DNA of 64,000 bases from Aliivibrio sp. EL58 (GCF_900312675.1 NZ_OMPC01000008.1:188937-252936), one strand, 5' to 3'. Positions 10,625 through 20,803 are shown, counted from the stretch's first letter. Numbers and translations: made by a program. Notes: generated by a model from the sequence alone, not told the origin.

Positions 10625-11587
10625 TTAGAATAACTCTTCTGCTACTTTATAAAGTTCTAGTTTCTCTGGACGACGCATGTTTTCGATTGCATCGATGATA
10701 TCGTGGTGAACAAGCTGTTCATTTTGAATACCAACACAACGACCACCATGACCTTCAACAAGCAGTTTAACGCCGTAGTTACCCATACGAGATGCTAAGA
10801 TACGGTCAAACGCACCAGGTTGGCCGCCACGTTGAATATGACCAAGAACTGTTGCACGAGTCTCACGACCTGTTTCTGCTTCAATTTCTTTTGCTAATGC
10901 GTTCGTATCTGTCATTAACTCAGTAATCGCGATAATTGCGTGTTTCTTACCTTTCGCAATACCATCTTGAATGTTTTGAATTAACGCTTCTTTGTTTAGG
11001 CCAGTCTCTGGAGTAATTACGTACTCACAACCACCTGCAATTGCAGCCATTAATGTTAGATCGCCACAGTGACGACCCATAACTTCTACAATAGAAATAC
11101 GTTGGTGAGAAGAAGACGTATCACGTAAGCGGTCAATTGCATCAATAACAGTGTTTAATGCCGTTAAGTAACCGATCGTGTAATCCGTACCTGCGATATC
11201 ATTATCGATAGTACCTGGAAGACCGATACATGGGTAACCCATTTCAGTTAGCTTCTTAGCACCCATGTAAGAACCATCACCACCGATAACGATTAACGCA
11301 TCAATGTCGTGTTTCTTAAGGTTTTCAATCGCTTTTTCACGAACTGCTACTTCTTTAAATTCAGGAAAACGTGCTGAACCTAGGAATGTACCGCCGCGGT
11401 TGATCATATCAGATACGCTATGGCGCTCTAATTTCTCGATACGATCTTCAACAAGACCTAAGTAGCCATCATGAATACCAAATACTTCTAGGCCTTCGGT
11501 TAATGCTGTACGAACAACACCACGAACTGCCGCATTCATACCTGGCGCATCGCCACCACTTGTTAAAACACCAATCTTCTTGACCAT
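10625..11587 (-). CDS. pfkA: ATP-dependent 6-phosphofructokinase
   Basis: A 320-aa glycolytic enzyme that phosphorylates fructose 6-phosphate. It shows the ATP-binding [13 protein letters not shown], the GGDGS motif, and the catalytic TIDNDI with the proton-abstracting Asp. MGRHCGDL and HIQRGG contribute to substrate and effector binding. Length equals E. coli PfkA. Start ATG at 11587 follows a GAGGGTAACC ribosome-binding site. It lies downstream of fieF and cpxP in the same direction, as in enterobacteria, with a 217-bp gap likely to hold its own promoter. Confidence 0.97.
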   Translation of the reverse strand: MVKKIGVLTSGGDAPGMNAAVRGVVRTALTEGLEVFGIHDGYLGLVEDRIEKLERHSVSDMINRGGTFLGSARFPEFKEVAVREKAIENLKKHDIDALIVIGGDGSYMGAKKLTEMGYPCIGLPGTIDNDIAGTDYTIGYLTALNTVIDAIDRLRDTSSSHQRISIVEVMGRHCGDLTLMAAIAGGCEYVITPETGLNKEALIQNIQDGIAKGKKHAIIAITELMTDTNALAKEIEAETGRETRATVLGHIQRGGQPGAFDRILASRMGNYGVKLLVEGHGGRCVGIQNEQLVHHDIIDAIENMRRPEKLELYKVAEELF

Positions 11588-11804
11588 GGTTACCCTCTAA
11601 TATGGTTGGGAATTTCAATTTCAATTTCTAATACAGCAAGTAAACTCCCTAATCTACTCACCATTAATAATCTGTAATTTTTTTTCTTATGTAAGAGTAT
11701 TACCAGTTTACTGAAAAAGTTCGTTGATTCACATCAGAATCAATCACGACTATTTCATTTTTCTGTTACCAAAAAACAATAACTGCTAATAATACTACTA
11801 ATTC

Positions 11805-12710
11805 TTACTGAAACTGTGTTTGCTCTCTGTCTGAGTCTAGCACAACTGAAAGTGGGTCTTGATGAATTATAATATCAGAATGTGGGAAAACTGTTAAAAG
11901 TTCATCTTCCACTTTATCCGCAATTCGATGCGCTTCAACTAATGGCATCTGATCTGGCAGCTCTAAATGCAATTGAATAAATCGGGTTGGGCCAGCTAAA
12001 CGAGTTCGTAAGTCATGGATACCTTTAACACCATCGACACGACAGCACGCTTCTCTTATCTGCTCTAATTCTTCCTTTGGCAGTTGTCTATCAAGTAACA
12101 ATTGGATTGCTTCATACGCCATTTTAAAGGCGCTAATTAAGATATACACCCCAATGACTAGAGCGAAAATAGCATCCGCTTGATGCCAACCATACCAGCT
12201 TAACCCAAGTGCTAACATAATAGCCGCATTCATAAATAAATCGGTTTTGTAGTGTAATGAATCAGCAGCAATGGCTTGGCTTCCGGTTTGTTTAACGACC
12301 CATTGTTGAACCATTACCAAACCAAAAGTTAATACAATCGCAAAACCACTAACATAAACCCCTAATTCAGGAGAAACAACATCTTGAGGGCGGAAAAAAC
12401 GCTCAACCCCATTCAATAATAAGAAACAGGCAGAGCCAGAAATAAACATCGCCTGAGCTAATGCCGCTAACGACTCCGCTTTACCATGACCGAAACTATG
12501 CTCTTCATCGGCAGGTTGTAATGCGTAGCGCACCACCAAAAGATTGGTAATAGATGCCCCCATATCAAGCAGAGAATCAACTAATGACGCCAATAAACTT
12601 ACAGAGCCGGTTACCCACCAAGTTCCTAATTTGAACAACATTAAAATTGTCGCAACAATGGTTGCAAGCCATGCAGCCATGGTGACTAAAGACGCATATC
12701 GTTGGGTCAT
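11805..12710 (-). CDS. fieF: Cation-efflux pump FieF (CDF family)
   Basis: A 301-aa cation diffusion facilitator with six predicted membrane helices and a C-terminal cytoplasmic domain. [12 protein letters not shown] in helix 2 carries the Asp metal ligands, [11 protein letters not shown] in helix 5 carries the His/Asp pair, and HSFGHGKAE lies in the His-containing loop. Family members export Zn(II) or Fe(II) using the proton gradient; which metal is used here cannot be read from sequence. Position between cpxP and pfkA is conserved with E. coli. Confidence 0.93.
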   Translation of the reverse strand: MTQRYASLVTMAAWLATIVATILMLFKLGTWWVTGSVSLLASLVDSLLDMGASITNLLVVRYALQPADEEHSFGHGKAESLAALAQAMFISGSACFLLLNGVERFFRPQDVVSPELGVYVSGFAIVLTFGLVMVQQWVVKQTGSQAIAADSLHYKTDLFMNAAIMLALGLSWYGWHQADAIFALVIGVYILISAFKMAYEAIQLLLDRQLPKEELEQIREACCRVDGVKGIHDLRTRLAGPTRFIQLHLELPDQMPLVEAHRIADKVEDELLTVFPHSDIIIHQDPLSVVLDSDREQTQFQ

Positions 12711-12810
12711 CTTTTTTCCAATACTTAAAAAATCAGTCCTTAGTATAAAGCCTTAATCTAATGATCGTTATTCCATTTATTAATATATTTACAACAAAAA
12801 AAGTATAAAC

Positions 12811-12848
12811 GAAAAAGCGGGCCTCTATTTATCATAAAGGCCCGCTTT
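12811..12848 (-). terminator. Terminator of cpxP
   Basis: On the minus strand AAAGCGGGCCT pairs with AGGCCCGCTTT, followed by TTTCG. The strong GC stem lies 23 bp after the cpxP stop. Confidence 0.85.
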
Positions 12849-12870
12849 CATTTACTACAGATACTTAAGA

Positions 12871-13362
12871 TTATTTAGCGCAATCTGCGATGTATTTATC
12901 TTGGTTTGCTTTAAATTCTGCTTTTTGATCTGGAGTTAGAATATTCATCATTTCATGACGTTTCTTCATCATCTCAACACGGCGATCAATTTGACGCTGT
13001 GACATTTTTTCAGCCAAATCTCGTACCGCTTGCTCATCAAAGTTATCAGCTAACATTAAGTTTTGCATTGCTTCATGATCCGCTTTCATCTCAGCTGTTG
13101 GTTGACGTTTTTGACCTTTTTTCGCTTTCATTTCAGCTTTACGAGCGTCACGCATTTCATCGAATTGGTCTTCTTGAGCATCAGTAAGATCTAAATCTTT
13201 AAACGCTTTTTTATTGGCTTTCATCATGCATTTGCCACCGTGCATGCCTTCGCCTTTCATTCCGCCTTCATGATGGCTTCCACCTGCAGCAAACGCTGAT
13301 GCAGAAGCTAAAGAAAGAGGAAGAACAACTGCGCCTAAAACCATTTTTTTAATCATGTTCAT
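12871..13362 (-). CDS. cpxP: CpxP/Spy-family periplasmic protein
   Basis: A 163-aa protein with a Sec signal peptide (hydrophobic about residues 8-22, cleavage likely after ASAFA) and two LTxxQ motifs, LTDAQ and LTPDQ, which define the family. CpxP restrains CpxA and acts as a chaperone or adaptor for misfolded envelope proteins. The mature N-terminus is rich in His, Met and Gly (GGSHHEGGMKGEGMHGGKCMM), and there are two cysteines, one near each end. It is divergent from cpxRA and the shared region carries CpxR boxes. In-frame starts at 13362 and 13356 are both possible. Confidence 0.88.
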   Translation of the reverse strand: MNMIKKMVLGAVVLPLSLASASAFAAGGSHHEGGMKGEGMHGGKCMMKANKKAFKDLDLTDAQEDQFDEMRDARKAEMKAKKGQKRQPTAEMKADHEAMQNLMLADNFDEQAVRDLAEKMSQRQIDRRVEMMKKRHEMMNILTPDQKAEFKANQDKYIADCAK

Positions 13363-13446
13363 TGTGTTATCTCCGTTACAGAAAATTTATTTCAATCAAA
13401 GGCAGCTCGTTGCTGCTTGGTATGGGATAAGAATAGCTCAGTCAAC

Positions 13447-13482
13447 GTAAATGTGTGTATTTTGAGCGTAAAGCAACGTAAA
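13447..13482 (+). promoter_or_regulatory. CpxR binding boxes between cpxP and cpxRA
   Basis: GTAAA occurs at 13447-13451, 13468-13472 and 13478-13482. The last two form GTAAA-N5-GTAAA, the CpxR consensus. The first is 21 bp upstream of the second, so all three are on about the same helix face. This supports autoregulation of cpxRA and stress induction of cpxP. Confidence 0.8.
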
Positions 13483-13558
13483 GGTCATTATCAAGGTTGG
13501 TATTCATTCGTTTATTTGGCGATACTATATTCAGAAAATATTACGCAGGTAAATGAGA

Positions 13559-14242
13559 ATGGCAAAAATTTTATTGGTTGATGACGACGTCGAGCTAACC
13601 GCATTATTAAAAGATATCCTAAGTCTAGAGGGCTATCATGTTGTAGAAGCAAATAATGGTATTGAAGGCCTTGAAGCGGTTACCGATGATTTGGATCTTA
13701 TCCTGCTTGATATCATGATGCCAAAAATGAATGGCATGGACATGCTACGAAAGCTACGTGAAACCAATGAAACGCCGGTACTAATGCTAACAGCAAAAGG
13801 CGAAGAGATTGACCGCGTCATTGGTTTAGAGCTCGGTGCAGACGACTATCTACCAAAGCCTTTCAGTGATAGAGAGTTACTGGCGCGTATTCGTGCCATT
13901 TTGCGCCGAACACAAAGTAAAACCAAAGAGAGCAGTAGTAGCAGTATTAAATATCAAGGAATTGAAATATTCGTAGGCAAACAAGAGGCCTACAACCATG
14001 GTGAATTACTGGATTTAACCGGCACAGAGTTTGGATTATTATCTCAATTTATTCAAAAACCTGGTGAGATCATCTCTAAAGAAGAACTCAGCCTAGAAGT
14101 ACTTGGTAAACGACTTGCTCCTTTTGATCGCGCTATTGATATGCACGTATCAAATCTACGTAAAAAACTGCCTCCTTTATCAGAAGGAAAGCCTCGAATT
14201 AAAACCTTACGTGGCCGCGGCTATCTGTTTGTTGAGGAATAA
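13559..14242 (+). CDS. cpxR: Response regulator CpxR
   Basis: An OmpR-type regulator of the envelope stress response. The receiver domain (residues about 1-115) has the acidic pair in LLVDDD, the phospho-acceptor Asp in LILLDIMMP, and the Thr and Lys switch residues in MLTAKG and YLPKPF. The C-terminal winged helix ends in IKTLRGRGYLF. I chose ATG at 13559 (MAKILLVDDD, 227 aa), because AGGT at 13547 is better spaced for it than for ATG 13553, and the N-terminus matches the family. cpxA begins 3 bp downstream. Confidence 0.95.
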   Translation: MAKILLVDDDVELTALLKDILSLEGYHVVEANNGIEGLEAVTDDLDLILLDIMMPKMNGMDMLRKLRETNETPVLMLTAKGEEIDRVIGLELGADDYLPKPFSDRELLARIRAILRRTQSKTKESSSSSIKYQGIEIFVGKQEAYNHGELLDLTGTEFGLLSQFIQKPGEIISKEELSLEVLGKRLAPFDRAIDMHVSNLRKKLPPLSEGKPRIKTLRGRGYLFVEE

Positions 14243-14245
14243 TCC

Positions 14246-15637
14246 TTGTTTAACAAGAAAATGAAATTCCCTCTTATTTCGAGCCTATATGGTCGTATCT
14301 TTGCCATATTTTGGTTTACCTTACTATTGGTTTTAATTGGGGTCGTTATCGGCCCTAATTTTGACCCACGCGCTCGCCATAATATTGCAACAGAGCATCT
14401 GACTAAGATGACGCAAATTGCAGCTTACATTACCGGTAAATATTCAGAACGCGATGATCTCAAGGCCACATTAAGAGTTATCAGTCATAAAGCGCATAAA
14501 CACGACGAAAATCTAGACCTATTTTTCACCACACCAACTGGTGAAATTTTAGATAAACCAAAAGAATTACGAGGTAGAAAAAAAGCCTTACTTAATTTTT
14601 TAACTTTATCTGATGATCCAAAGCTACCACAACAAAAGCTCTACGGCAGAACTATGATGGCTGGCCCGTTTGATATTGTGATCGCTCATGAAACGGTTTA
14701 CATGTACGTCGGGAGATATTGGAAAAAGCCTCCTCCTTTTATCCTTCGTATTTTAGATAAACCAATACAGCTCTTATTAGTAACTATGCTCGTTAGCACC
14801 CCATTTTTATTATGGTTAGCTTGGGCATTAAGCCAACCTGCAAGACGATTACAAAAAGCCGCGGAAAGGGTTGCCAGAGGTCAATTTGAAAAAGACGAAG
14901 CTTTAGAAAAAGGCCCTAAAGAATTCAGAAAAACAGGACAAAGCTTTAACCAAATGGTGGGGTCATTAAACACCATGATTTCAGGTCAACAGCGATTACT
15001 TTCTGACATTTCACATGAATTGCGTTCACCATTAACTCGCTTACGAATGGCCACCGCACTTGCTACCCGTAAACAAGGGGAAAGCGCTGAATTATCTCGT
15101 ATTGATATGGAAGCAGATCGACTTGAGCAGATGATTTCAGAGCTATTAGAGCTATCTCGTATTCAAGTGAACAGCCATCAAGAACGAGAGAAAACAGATG
15201 CCTACACACTTTGGTTTGATATTTTAGAAGACGCCAAATTTGAAGCGGAGCACATGAACAAAACACTCTCATATGTAGGGTTAACAGAAACCCCTATTTT
15301 TGGTAATCCTAATCTATTGATGAGTGCGATAGAAAATGTCATAAGAAACGCGATTAAATATGGTAATGATGTCATCACCATTCATCTCGCCGTACATGAA
15401 AACTCCCTAATTATTCATGTTGATGACAATGGTGATGGTGTTCCAGAAGATGAACTGAATGATATTTTTAAACCTTTCTATCGTGTATCAACCGCCAGAG
15501 ACAGAAGCAGTGGTGGCACCGGTTTAGGTCTTGCTATTACTGAGAGTGCAATGCACCAACATAGCGGAACCATCATTGCGAGTAAAAGCCCTCTTGGTGG
15601 ATTACGAATGACGATCACCTTGCCTATCGAACAATAA
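14246..15637 (+). CDS. cpxA: Sensor histidine kinase CpxA
   Basis: A 463-aa inner-membrane sensor. It has an N-terminal helix (about residues 14-36), a periplasmic sensor domain, a second helix (LLLVTMLVSTPFLLWLAWAL), a HAMP linker, a HisKA domain with the phosphorylated His in SDISHELRSPLTRL, and HATPase boxes DDNGDGVP and GGTGLGLAI. The start appears to be TTG at 14246, 8 bp after GAGG; ATG at 14261 is an alternative. It is translationally close to cpxR, so the two form an operon. Confidence 0.94.
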   Translation: MFNKKMKFPLISSLYGRIFAIFWFTLLLVLIGVVIGPNFDPRARHNIATEHLTKMTQIAAYITGKYSERDDLKATLRVISHKAHKHDENLDLFFTTPTGEILDKPKELRGRKKALLNFLTLSDDPKLPQQKLYGRTMMAGPFDIVIAHETVYMYVGRYWKKPPPFILRILDKPIQLLLVTMLVSTPFLLWLAWALSQPARRLQKAAERVARGQFEKDEALEKGPKEFRKTGQSFNQMVGSLNTMISGQQRLLSDISHELRSPLTRLRMATALATRKQGESAELSRIDMEADRLEQMISELLELSRIQVNSHQEREKTDAYTLWFDILEDAKFEAEHMNKTLSYVGLTETPIFGNPNLLMSAIENVIRNAIKYGNDVITIHLAVHENSLIIHVDDNGDGVPEDELNDIFKPFYRVSTARDRSSGGTGLGLAITESAMHQHSGTIIASKSPLGGLRMTITLPIEQ

Positions 15638-15645
15638 TGATCTCT

Positions 15646-15681
15646 AACAACATGGCTTACCTCAAAGTAAGCTATGTTGTT
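15646..15681 (+). repeat. 15-bp inverted repeat after cpxA
   Basis: Arms at 15646-15660 (AACAACATGGCTTAC) and 15667-15681 pair over 15 bp with one G-U. No long T-run follows, so it may be a weak terminator or an mRNA-stabilising hairpin at the end of cpxRA. Confidence 0.6.
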
Positions 15682-15754
15682 ACGAGTACGCCCTACCCCG
15701 ATACCAATCAATTAGATATACTGCGTTTAATTTCCGTTTATTCAAGAGTTCACT

Positions 15755-16234
15755 ATGTTTGATATTGCGTTGTACGAACCTGAGATCGCCCCAAATACGG
15801 GTAACATCATTCGCCTGTCTGCTAACTGTGGTGCAAATCTGCATTTAATTGAACCGTTAGGATTCGATTTAGAAGAGAAAAAACTTCGCCGTGCTGGGTT
15901 AGATTATCATGAATTAACTCATGTAAAACGCCACAAAAATTACGCAGCCTTTCTTGATTATTTAGAGAATGAGAGTGAAGGTGAGCACCGTATCTTTGCC
16001 TGCACCACTAAAACCACCGGTCATCATACAACCCCAAGTTACCAAAAAGGTGATGTGCTACTATTTGGTCCAGAAACTCGTGGATTACCCGCGGATTTGA
16101 TTGATGGCTTACCAATGGAGCAACGTGTTCGCATTCCTATGATGCCAGACAGCCGCAGTTTAAACTTGTCTAACTCCGTTGCTATTATTGTATTTGAAGC
16201 ATGGCGTCAAATGGGATTTGAAGGCGGGTTATAA
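15755..16234 (+). CDS. trmL: tRNA (cytidine/uridine-34-2'-O)-methyltransferase TrmL
   Basis: A 159-aa single-domain SPOUT methyltransferase that methylates the wobble ribose of tRNA-Leu isoacceptors. It shows the N-terminal [17 protein letters not shown] motif, [11 protein letters not shown] for the SAM-binding knot, and C-terminal [16 protein letters not shown], which closes the knot. Length matches the family (about 157 aa). It follows cpxA in the same direction but with a 117-bp gap. Confidence 0.94.
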   Translation: MFDIALYEPEIAPNTGNIIRLSANCGANLHLIEPLGFDLEEKKLRRAGLDYHELTHVKRHKNYAAFLDYLENESEGEHRIFACTTKTTGHHTTPSYQKGDVLLFGPETRGLPADLIDGLPMEQRVRIPMMPDSRSLNLSNSVAIIVFEAWRQMGFEGGL

Positions 16235-16260
16235 TTTCTCTTTTCTCATAGTCAAAATAC

Positions 16261-16290
16261 AAAAATAGCCACGATTAAGTGGCTATTTTT
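16261..16290. terminator. Bidirectional terminator between trmL and cysE
   Basis: AAAAATAGCCAC (16261-16272) pairs with GTGGCTATTTTT (16279-16290) around a 6-nt loop. A-tract and T-tract flanks serve both convergent genes. Confidence 0.88.
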
Positions 16291-16334
16291 TATCGATAAA
16301 GATAAGTAATAAAATGGATTAACTGGATCTAATA

Positions 16335-17162
16335 TTAAATACCATCACCAGAAATAAACGTCTGAGATTTCCCATTAAATTGCTGATCCATATCTAAAGA
16401 CGGCATTTCAGAACTTGGACGTCCAACGATTTTTGCAGGAACTCCCGCCACTGTTGTATGAGGAGGCACCGCCTGTAAAACAACGGAACACGAACCAATC
16501 TTCGCGCCAATGCCCACTTCAATATTACCTAAAATCTTCGCACCAGCGCCAATCATAACGCCTTCACGGATCTTAGGGTGACGATCACCACACTCTTTAC
16601 CTGTACCACCAAGCGTTACGTCTTGTAAAATAGAAACGTCATTTTCAACCACCGCGGTTTCACCAATAACAATGCCCGTAGCATGGTCAAACATGATCCC
16701 TTTACCAATGGTTGCCGCTGGGTGAACATCTACCTGACAAGCGACTGAAATTTCATTTTGAAGATACGTCGCAAGTGCAACACGTCCTTGCTTCCACAAC
16801 CAATTTGACACACGATAACCTTGCAGAGCGTGATACCCTTTTAAATACAACAAAGGCATCGAATACATAGAAACAGCAGGATCTCGATTGACCGTCGCAC
16901 AGATATCGCAAGCAGCCGCATCCGTTAAACTAGGATCTGAAGCAAATGCCTCTTCTACAACTTCTCGTACCGCCATAGCAGGCATAGATGCCGTGGCTAA
17001 TTTATTAGCAAGAATATAACTTAATGCCGCAGCAAGGTTTTCATGTTTAATAATGGTGGCATGATAAAAGCTTGCAAGCATAGGTTCTTGTTCTGATTGC
17101 TCACGCGCTTCTTGAACAATACATTCCCATACTTTATGTTTCTTACATTCTTTCATTTTCAT
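16335..17162 (-). CDS. cysE: Serine O-acetyltransferase
   Basis: A 275-aa enzyme that acetylates serine with acetyl-CoA, the committed step of cysteine synthesis. It has an N-terminal alpha-helical domain followed by a left-handed beta-helix of hexapeptide repeats (about residues 140-240). Catalytic residues lie in DVHPAATIGKGIMFDHATGIVIGET and TLGGTGKECGDRHPKI. The C-terminal tail ends GDGI; a terminal Ile is what binds the CysK active site in the family. It starts 12 bp after gpsA in the same direction, so the two are co-transcribed. Confidence 0.95.
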   Translation of the reverse strand: MKMKECKKHKVWECIVQEAREQSEQEPMLASFYHATIIKHENLAAALSYILANKLATASMPAMAVREVVEEAFASDPSLTDAAACDICATVNRDPAVSMYSMPLLYLKGYHALQGYRVSNWLWKQGRVALATYLQNEISVACQVDVHPAATIGKGIMFDHATGIVIGETAVVENDVSILQDVTLGGTGKECGDRHPKIREGVMIGAGAKILGNIEVGIGAKIGSCSVVLQAVPPHTTVAGVPAKIVGRPSSEMPSLDMDQQFNGKSQTFISGDGI

Positions 17163-17174
17163 ACCATCCTTGAA

Positions 17175-18197
17175 TTATGATTCTGATTTTTTGTCGCGTG
17201 CTAATAAATCCTGAGCAGCAACTCTTGCATCTTTCCCTTGATACAATACTTGATAAATTTGCTCAACTATAGGCATTTCCACACCCATACGTTCTGCAAG
17301 TAAAAAGACTTCTTTAGTATTTCTATAACCTTCAACAACTTGGCCAATTTCTTCCTGTGCACTATCAACATCACCACCTTTACCTAACGCTAAACCAAAG
17401 CGACGGTTACGTGATTGATTATCGGTACAAGTAAGAACTAGGTCACCAAGACCCGCCATGCCCATAAAGGTTTCAGCTTCAGCTCCTAACGCTACGCCTA
17501 AGCGCGTCATTTCAGCCAAACCACGAGTGATCAATGCCGTACGAGCATTAGCACCAAAACCAATACCATCAGACATACCAGCACCAATAGCGATCACGTT
17601 TTTCACCGCACCACCAAGCTGCATGCCAGTGAAATCATTGTTTGCGTATACTCGGAACGTTTTTGAACAGTGGATCTTCTCTTGAAGATCTTTTACAAAT
17701 TGCTGATCAGGTGATGCAACTGCAATCGCTGTTGGCATACCAGAAGCAAGTTCTTTAGCAAAAGTAGGTCCAGAAAGTACGGCCAGTGAGTGTGATTCAC
17801 CTAAAGCCTCTACTGCCACTTCTTTTAATAAACGACCTGTTTCAGGCTCTAGCCCTTTTGTCGCCCAACACACACGAGAATCTTCACGTAAGAATGGTTT
17901 CACATTACCTAACACCAAACCAAATACATGACTTGGAACCACAACAAGTAAATCACGACTTGCTTGCACTGATTTTTCAAGATCAGTAGACATGATTAAT
18001 GATGGTGGGAAAGCAACACCAGGTAGAAACTCTTCATTCGCACGGTCCGCTTCTAAACGAGCCATGTGCGTCTCTTCATGTCCCCATAAAATGACTTTTG
18101 CGCCATTACGAGCAAGAGAGATAGCAAGAGAAGTTCCGTATGAACCGGCACCAAGTACGGTCATTGAAATATCAGAGTAATCAGTTTGTGTTGTCAT
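17175..18197 (-). CDS. gpsA: Glycerol-3-phosphate dehydrogenase (NAD(P)+)
   Basis: A cytoplasmic enzyme that reduces dihydroxyacetone phosphate to sn-glycerol 3-phosphate for phospholipid synthesis. It has an N-terminal Rossmann fold ([14 protein letters not shown]), a [15 protein letters not shown] segment, the catalytic Lys in [13 protein letters not shown], and [17 protein letters not shown] at 18197 (MTTQTDYSD) gives 340 aa, close to the E. coli 339; an in-frame ATG at 18215 would add six residues. secB lies upstream and cysE downstream, the enterobacterial order. Confidence 0.95.
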   Translation of the reverse strand: MTTQTDYSDISMTVLGAGSYGTSLAISLARNGAKVILWGHEETHMARLEADRANEEFLPGVAFPPSLIMSTDLEKSVQASRDLLVVVPSHVFGLVLGNVKPFLREDSRVCWATKGLEPETGRLLKEVAVEALGESHSLAVLSGPTFAKELASGMPTAIAVASPDQQFVKDLQEKIHCSKTFRVYANNDFTGMQLGGAVKNVIAIGAGMSDGIGFGANARTALITRGLAEMTRLGVALGAEAETFMGMAGLGDLVLTCTDNQSRNRRFGLALGKGGDVDSAQEEIGQVVEGYRNTKEVFLLAERMGVEMPIVEQIYQVLYQGKDARVAAQDLLARDKKSES

Positions 18198-18367
18198 AGT
18201 GACCATCCAAAACAAGTATCAAAAGATACTAGGTAATAAAAACAAAATGCACTTGTTATCAAAATATAGAAGCTATACAAAAATATAGGACCATATTAGA
18301 TAAAAAAGTGCATTTATTCTCTACAAATTAATCAATAGCAAATACTATCAACTTATTATATTCAAGA

Positions 18368-18838
18368 TTACGCTTGAGCTGGTGCTTCTGCGTTTTCTTG
18401 AGCTTGGTTTTGTAGGTAGTTCATGAACAATGCGTCAAAGTTAACTGGCGCAAGGTTAAGTTGTGGGAACGTACCTTTAACCACTAAGCTTGAAATAGTT
18501 TCACGAGCATATGGGAAAAGGATGTTCGGGCAGAATGCACCTAGGCAATGTGCTAGTTGAGCTTCTTCCATTTGACCAGCAGTAAAGATACCACCTTGTT
18601 GAACTTCACATAAGAATGCAGTTTCTTCTTCGTTCTTAACAGTAACTGTTAGACGAAGAATAACTTCATAAACACCTTCGCCTAGTTCACGGCTTTGAGT
18701 ATCAAGATCCAGTTTAACATCTGGATTCCACTCTTTTTGGAACATAGTTGGTGAGTTAGGCGCTTCAAAAGAAACGTCTTTTAGGAAGATACGTTGAATT
18801 GCAAAGTTTTGTTGTTCTTGTTGTGCTGCTTCAGCCAT
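18368..18838 (-). CDS. secB: Protein-export chaperone SecB
   Basis: A 156-aa tetrameric cytosolic chaperone that keeps preproteins unfolded and delivers them to SecA. Characteristic segments are [15 protein letters not shown], the acidic beta-strand region that docks on SecA, and [13 protein letters not shown]. The C-terminus is Ala/Glu/Gln-rich. ATG at 18838 is preceded by AGGACTTTTCCC on the minus strand. It lies between yibN and gpsA as in E. coli, although no grxC gene is found between secB and yibN here. Confidence 0.96.
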   Translation of the reverse strand: MAEAAQQEQQNFAIQRIFLKDVSFEAPNSPTMFQKEWNPDVKLDLDTQSRELGEGVYEVILRLTVTVKNEEETAFLCEVQQGGIFTAGQMEEAQLAHCLGAFCPNILFPYARETISSLVVKGTFPQLNLAPVNFDALFMNYLQNQAQENAEAPAQA

Positions 18839-18968
18839 GGGAAAAGTCCTTTCTATTTAAATATGTATGAACGCAGAATAACGATGTAATATTACTCTGC
18901 ATTCGTGATATCTAAAAAATGAGCCAGATATCACATCAATATGAATCAGTTGCCTAGGAAATCAGCAA

Positions 18969-19406
18969 TTACTTTTTACCTTTAACTAACGGTAGGTTAG
19001 CTTCATTCCAAGAGATTAGGCCATTCTTAAGTAATTTAACTTGCTCAAAGCCTGCAGCATGCAAATCATTTGCAGCAGTTTGAGCCGTTTGGCCTGTTTT
19101 ACATACCACAATAATTGGGGTTGTTTTTGAGTTTTCAAGACCAGATAAGTTACCCGCTTTGATATCGCTTGGTAAAATGTGACGTGCATCCGTAATGTGA
19201 CCTGATTTGAACTCATCTTTAGAGCGAACATCTACAACAATCGCGTCTTCACGATTCATTAAGGTTGTTGCTTGTGCAGGATCAACCTCTTGGTAGCCTG
19301 ATGTTTTTTGCTTTACTACGTTCTGAATTAACGCAACAATAATACCAACCCAAACAACAGCTAAAATCATGTTGTTGGTTACAAAATCGATGATTGACGT
19401 TTCCAT
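18969..19406 (-). CDS. yibN: Membrane-anchored rhodanese-like protein (YibN type)
   Basis: A single N-terminal membrane helix (about residues 10-30, MILAVVWVGIIVALIQNVV) is followed by a rhodanese domain. The active-site loop VCKTGQTAQTAA keeps the Cys. The function is not settled; the conserved location next to secB and envC suggests an envelope or redox role. I chose ATG at 19406 (METSIIDF, 145 aa) because AGAGATAAAG sits just upstream and the length matches E. coli YibN. A longer frame to 19586 has no family match. Confidence 0.88.
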   Translation of the reverse strand: METSIIDFVTNNMILAVVWVGIIVALIQNVVKQKTSGYQEVDPAQATTLMNREDAIVVDVRSKDEFKSGHITDARHILPSDIKAGNLSGLENSKTTPIIVVCKTGQTAQTAANDLHAAGFEQVKLLKNGLISWNEANLPLVKGKK

Positions 19407-19625
19407 ATTCTTTATCTCTAATGTTTTAGATAATCTGATGCGTTCACGCGATTCAGTTACCGTGGGCTCTAAAATTAAGTCGAAAGTATACCCTAGGGTT
19501 TGTTCCGAGACTAGCGAGGATAAAAAAACAGGCCGACACAACGAAAATGCTGTGATATTGGTTTTACAATTGAGACCAAACATCAACTCAGTCTAGTCAG
19601 ACTCAACTCTATCTGAAATAATGCA

Positions 19626-20774
19626 ATGATGAAAATATCCCTTATGAATACGCTTTTCTCTTGTCGTCAAATTTGTACGACGGCGTTAGTGTGCCTGACA
19701 CTTACTCTTCCGATTTCAGCTCATGCTAACGACGCAGAGTTAAAAGGGATGAAACAAGAAATATCACGCCAAAACTCAGTATTAAGCAAACAAAAAAAAG
19801 AACTGACTAGTCTGCAATCGAGTCTTAAAAAACATGAGCTCTCAATCGCTAACGCCTCAAAGAAAGCTCGTCGTGCTGAAAAAGATCTTGATGACGTAAA
19901 ATTGTCCATTTCAAAACTAAAACAACAGCAGTCTGAATTAGCTCAACAGCAAATTGGGCAAATAGAGATATTAAAAGATTTATTGGTTAACTATTATCTT
20001 ACTAGCCGTAACAATCAATTATCCAATGTATTGAGTGGCGACGATGTCACTAAAATAGACCGCATGACTCAATACACACAACGCCTCTCTGAAGCCAGAG
20101 TCGGCGCTATTTCTCAACTAGAATTCACAACCATGCAGCTAAAAGAGAAAGAAGCGTCTCTTCTTAAACAGCAGCAGCGACAAAGTGAGTTACTTGCTCA
20201 ATACAAAAAAGAGAAAGCAACCCTTCAAACATCGCAAAACAAACGTAAGAGCACCGTTTCAAGTATCAAAAAACGCATTTCAAACGAAAATGGCTATTTA
20301 AATGAACTACAGCAAAATGAAAAACGCTTAAAAGTTGCCATCGCAAAAGCAAAGGCAAAAAACAACGTGCCTATGGATGGCATCGCCCGCCAAAAAGGTC
20401 GCTTACCTTGGCCTATCAGCAACCCAAAAACACTACACAGTTTTGGGACGAAACAAACTGGCCAATTAACTTGGAAAGGCATGGTGTTAGCGAGTGAATA
20501 TGGCGCACCAGTAAAAGCTGTTGATTCAGGAAAAGTTGTTTTTGCTGATTGGTTACGTGGTTATGGCTTAATGGTTCTGATTGACCACGGTAAAGGTGAT
20601 ATGACCTTATATGGCTATAATCAAAGCTTAATGAAGAAGGAAGGCGATAAAGTACGCGCAGGTGAAACCATTGCCGTCGTTGGTGACAGTGGCGGTCAAG
20701 ATAGACCTTCCCTGTACTTTGAAATCCGCCGTAACAGCAAAGCACAAAATCCTCGTTCTTGGTTAAAACGTTAG
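19626..20774 (+). CDS. envC: Murein hydrolase activator EnvC
   Basis: A 382-aa periplasmic divisome protein that activates amidases AmiA and AmiB at the septum. It has a signal peptide (about residues 1-35), a long coiled coil (about 36-250) and a C-terminal LytM/M23 domain. The LytM domain is degenerate: the usual metal-binding HxH is replaced (SLYFEIRR) and GDMTLYGYNQ lacks the other His, so it should not hydrolyse peptidoglycan itself. It is divergent from yibN. Confidence 0.93.
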   Translation: MMKISLMNTLFSCRQICTTALVCLTLTLPISAHANDAELKGMKQEISRQNSVLSKQKKELTSLQSSLKKHELSIANASKKARRAEKDLDDVKLSISKLKQQQSELAQQQIGQIEILKDLLVNYYLTSRNNQLSNVLSGDDVTKIDRMTQYTQRLSEARVGAISQLEFTTMQLKEKEASLLKQQQRQSELLAQYKKEKATLQTSQNKRKSTVSSIKKRISNENGYLNELQQNEKRLKVAIAKAKAKNNVPMDGIARQKGRLPWPISNPKTLHSFGTKQTGQLTWKGMVLASEYGAPVKAVDSGKVVFADWLRGYGLMVLIDHGKGDMTLYGYNQSLMKKEGDKVRAGETIAVVGDSGGQDRPSLYFEIRRNSKAQNPRSWLKR

Positions 20775-20803
20775 GGCTTAATTAATCAGTAAGTTCAGAC
20801 AGT

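Noticed and set aside
12680-12695. GACTAAAGA, one base off the proposed CrbR motif, inside fieF
   Set aside because: It lies in coding sequence, breaks the right half of the dyad, and a one-mismatch match is expected several times in this window by chance.
20416-20745. 109-codon minus-strand frame within envC
   Set aside because: Shadow of the envC LytM domain; no ribosome-binding site or plausible protein features.
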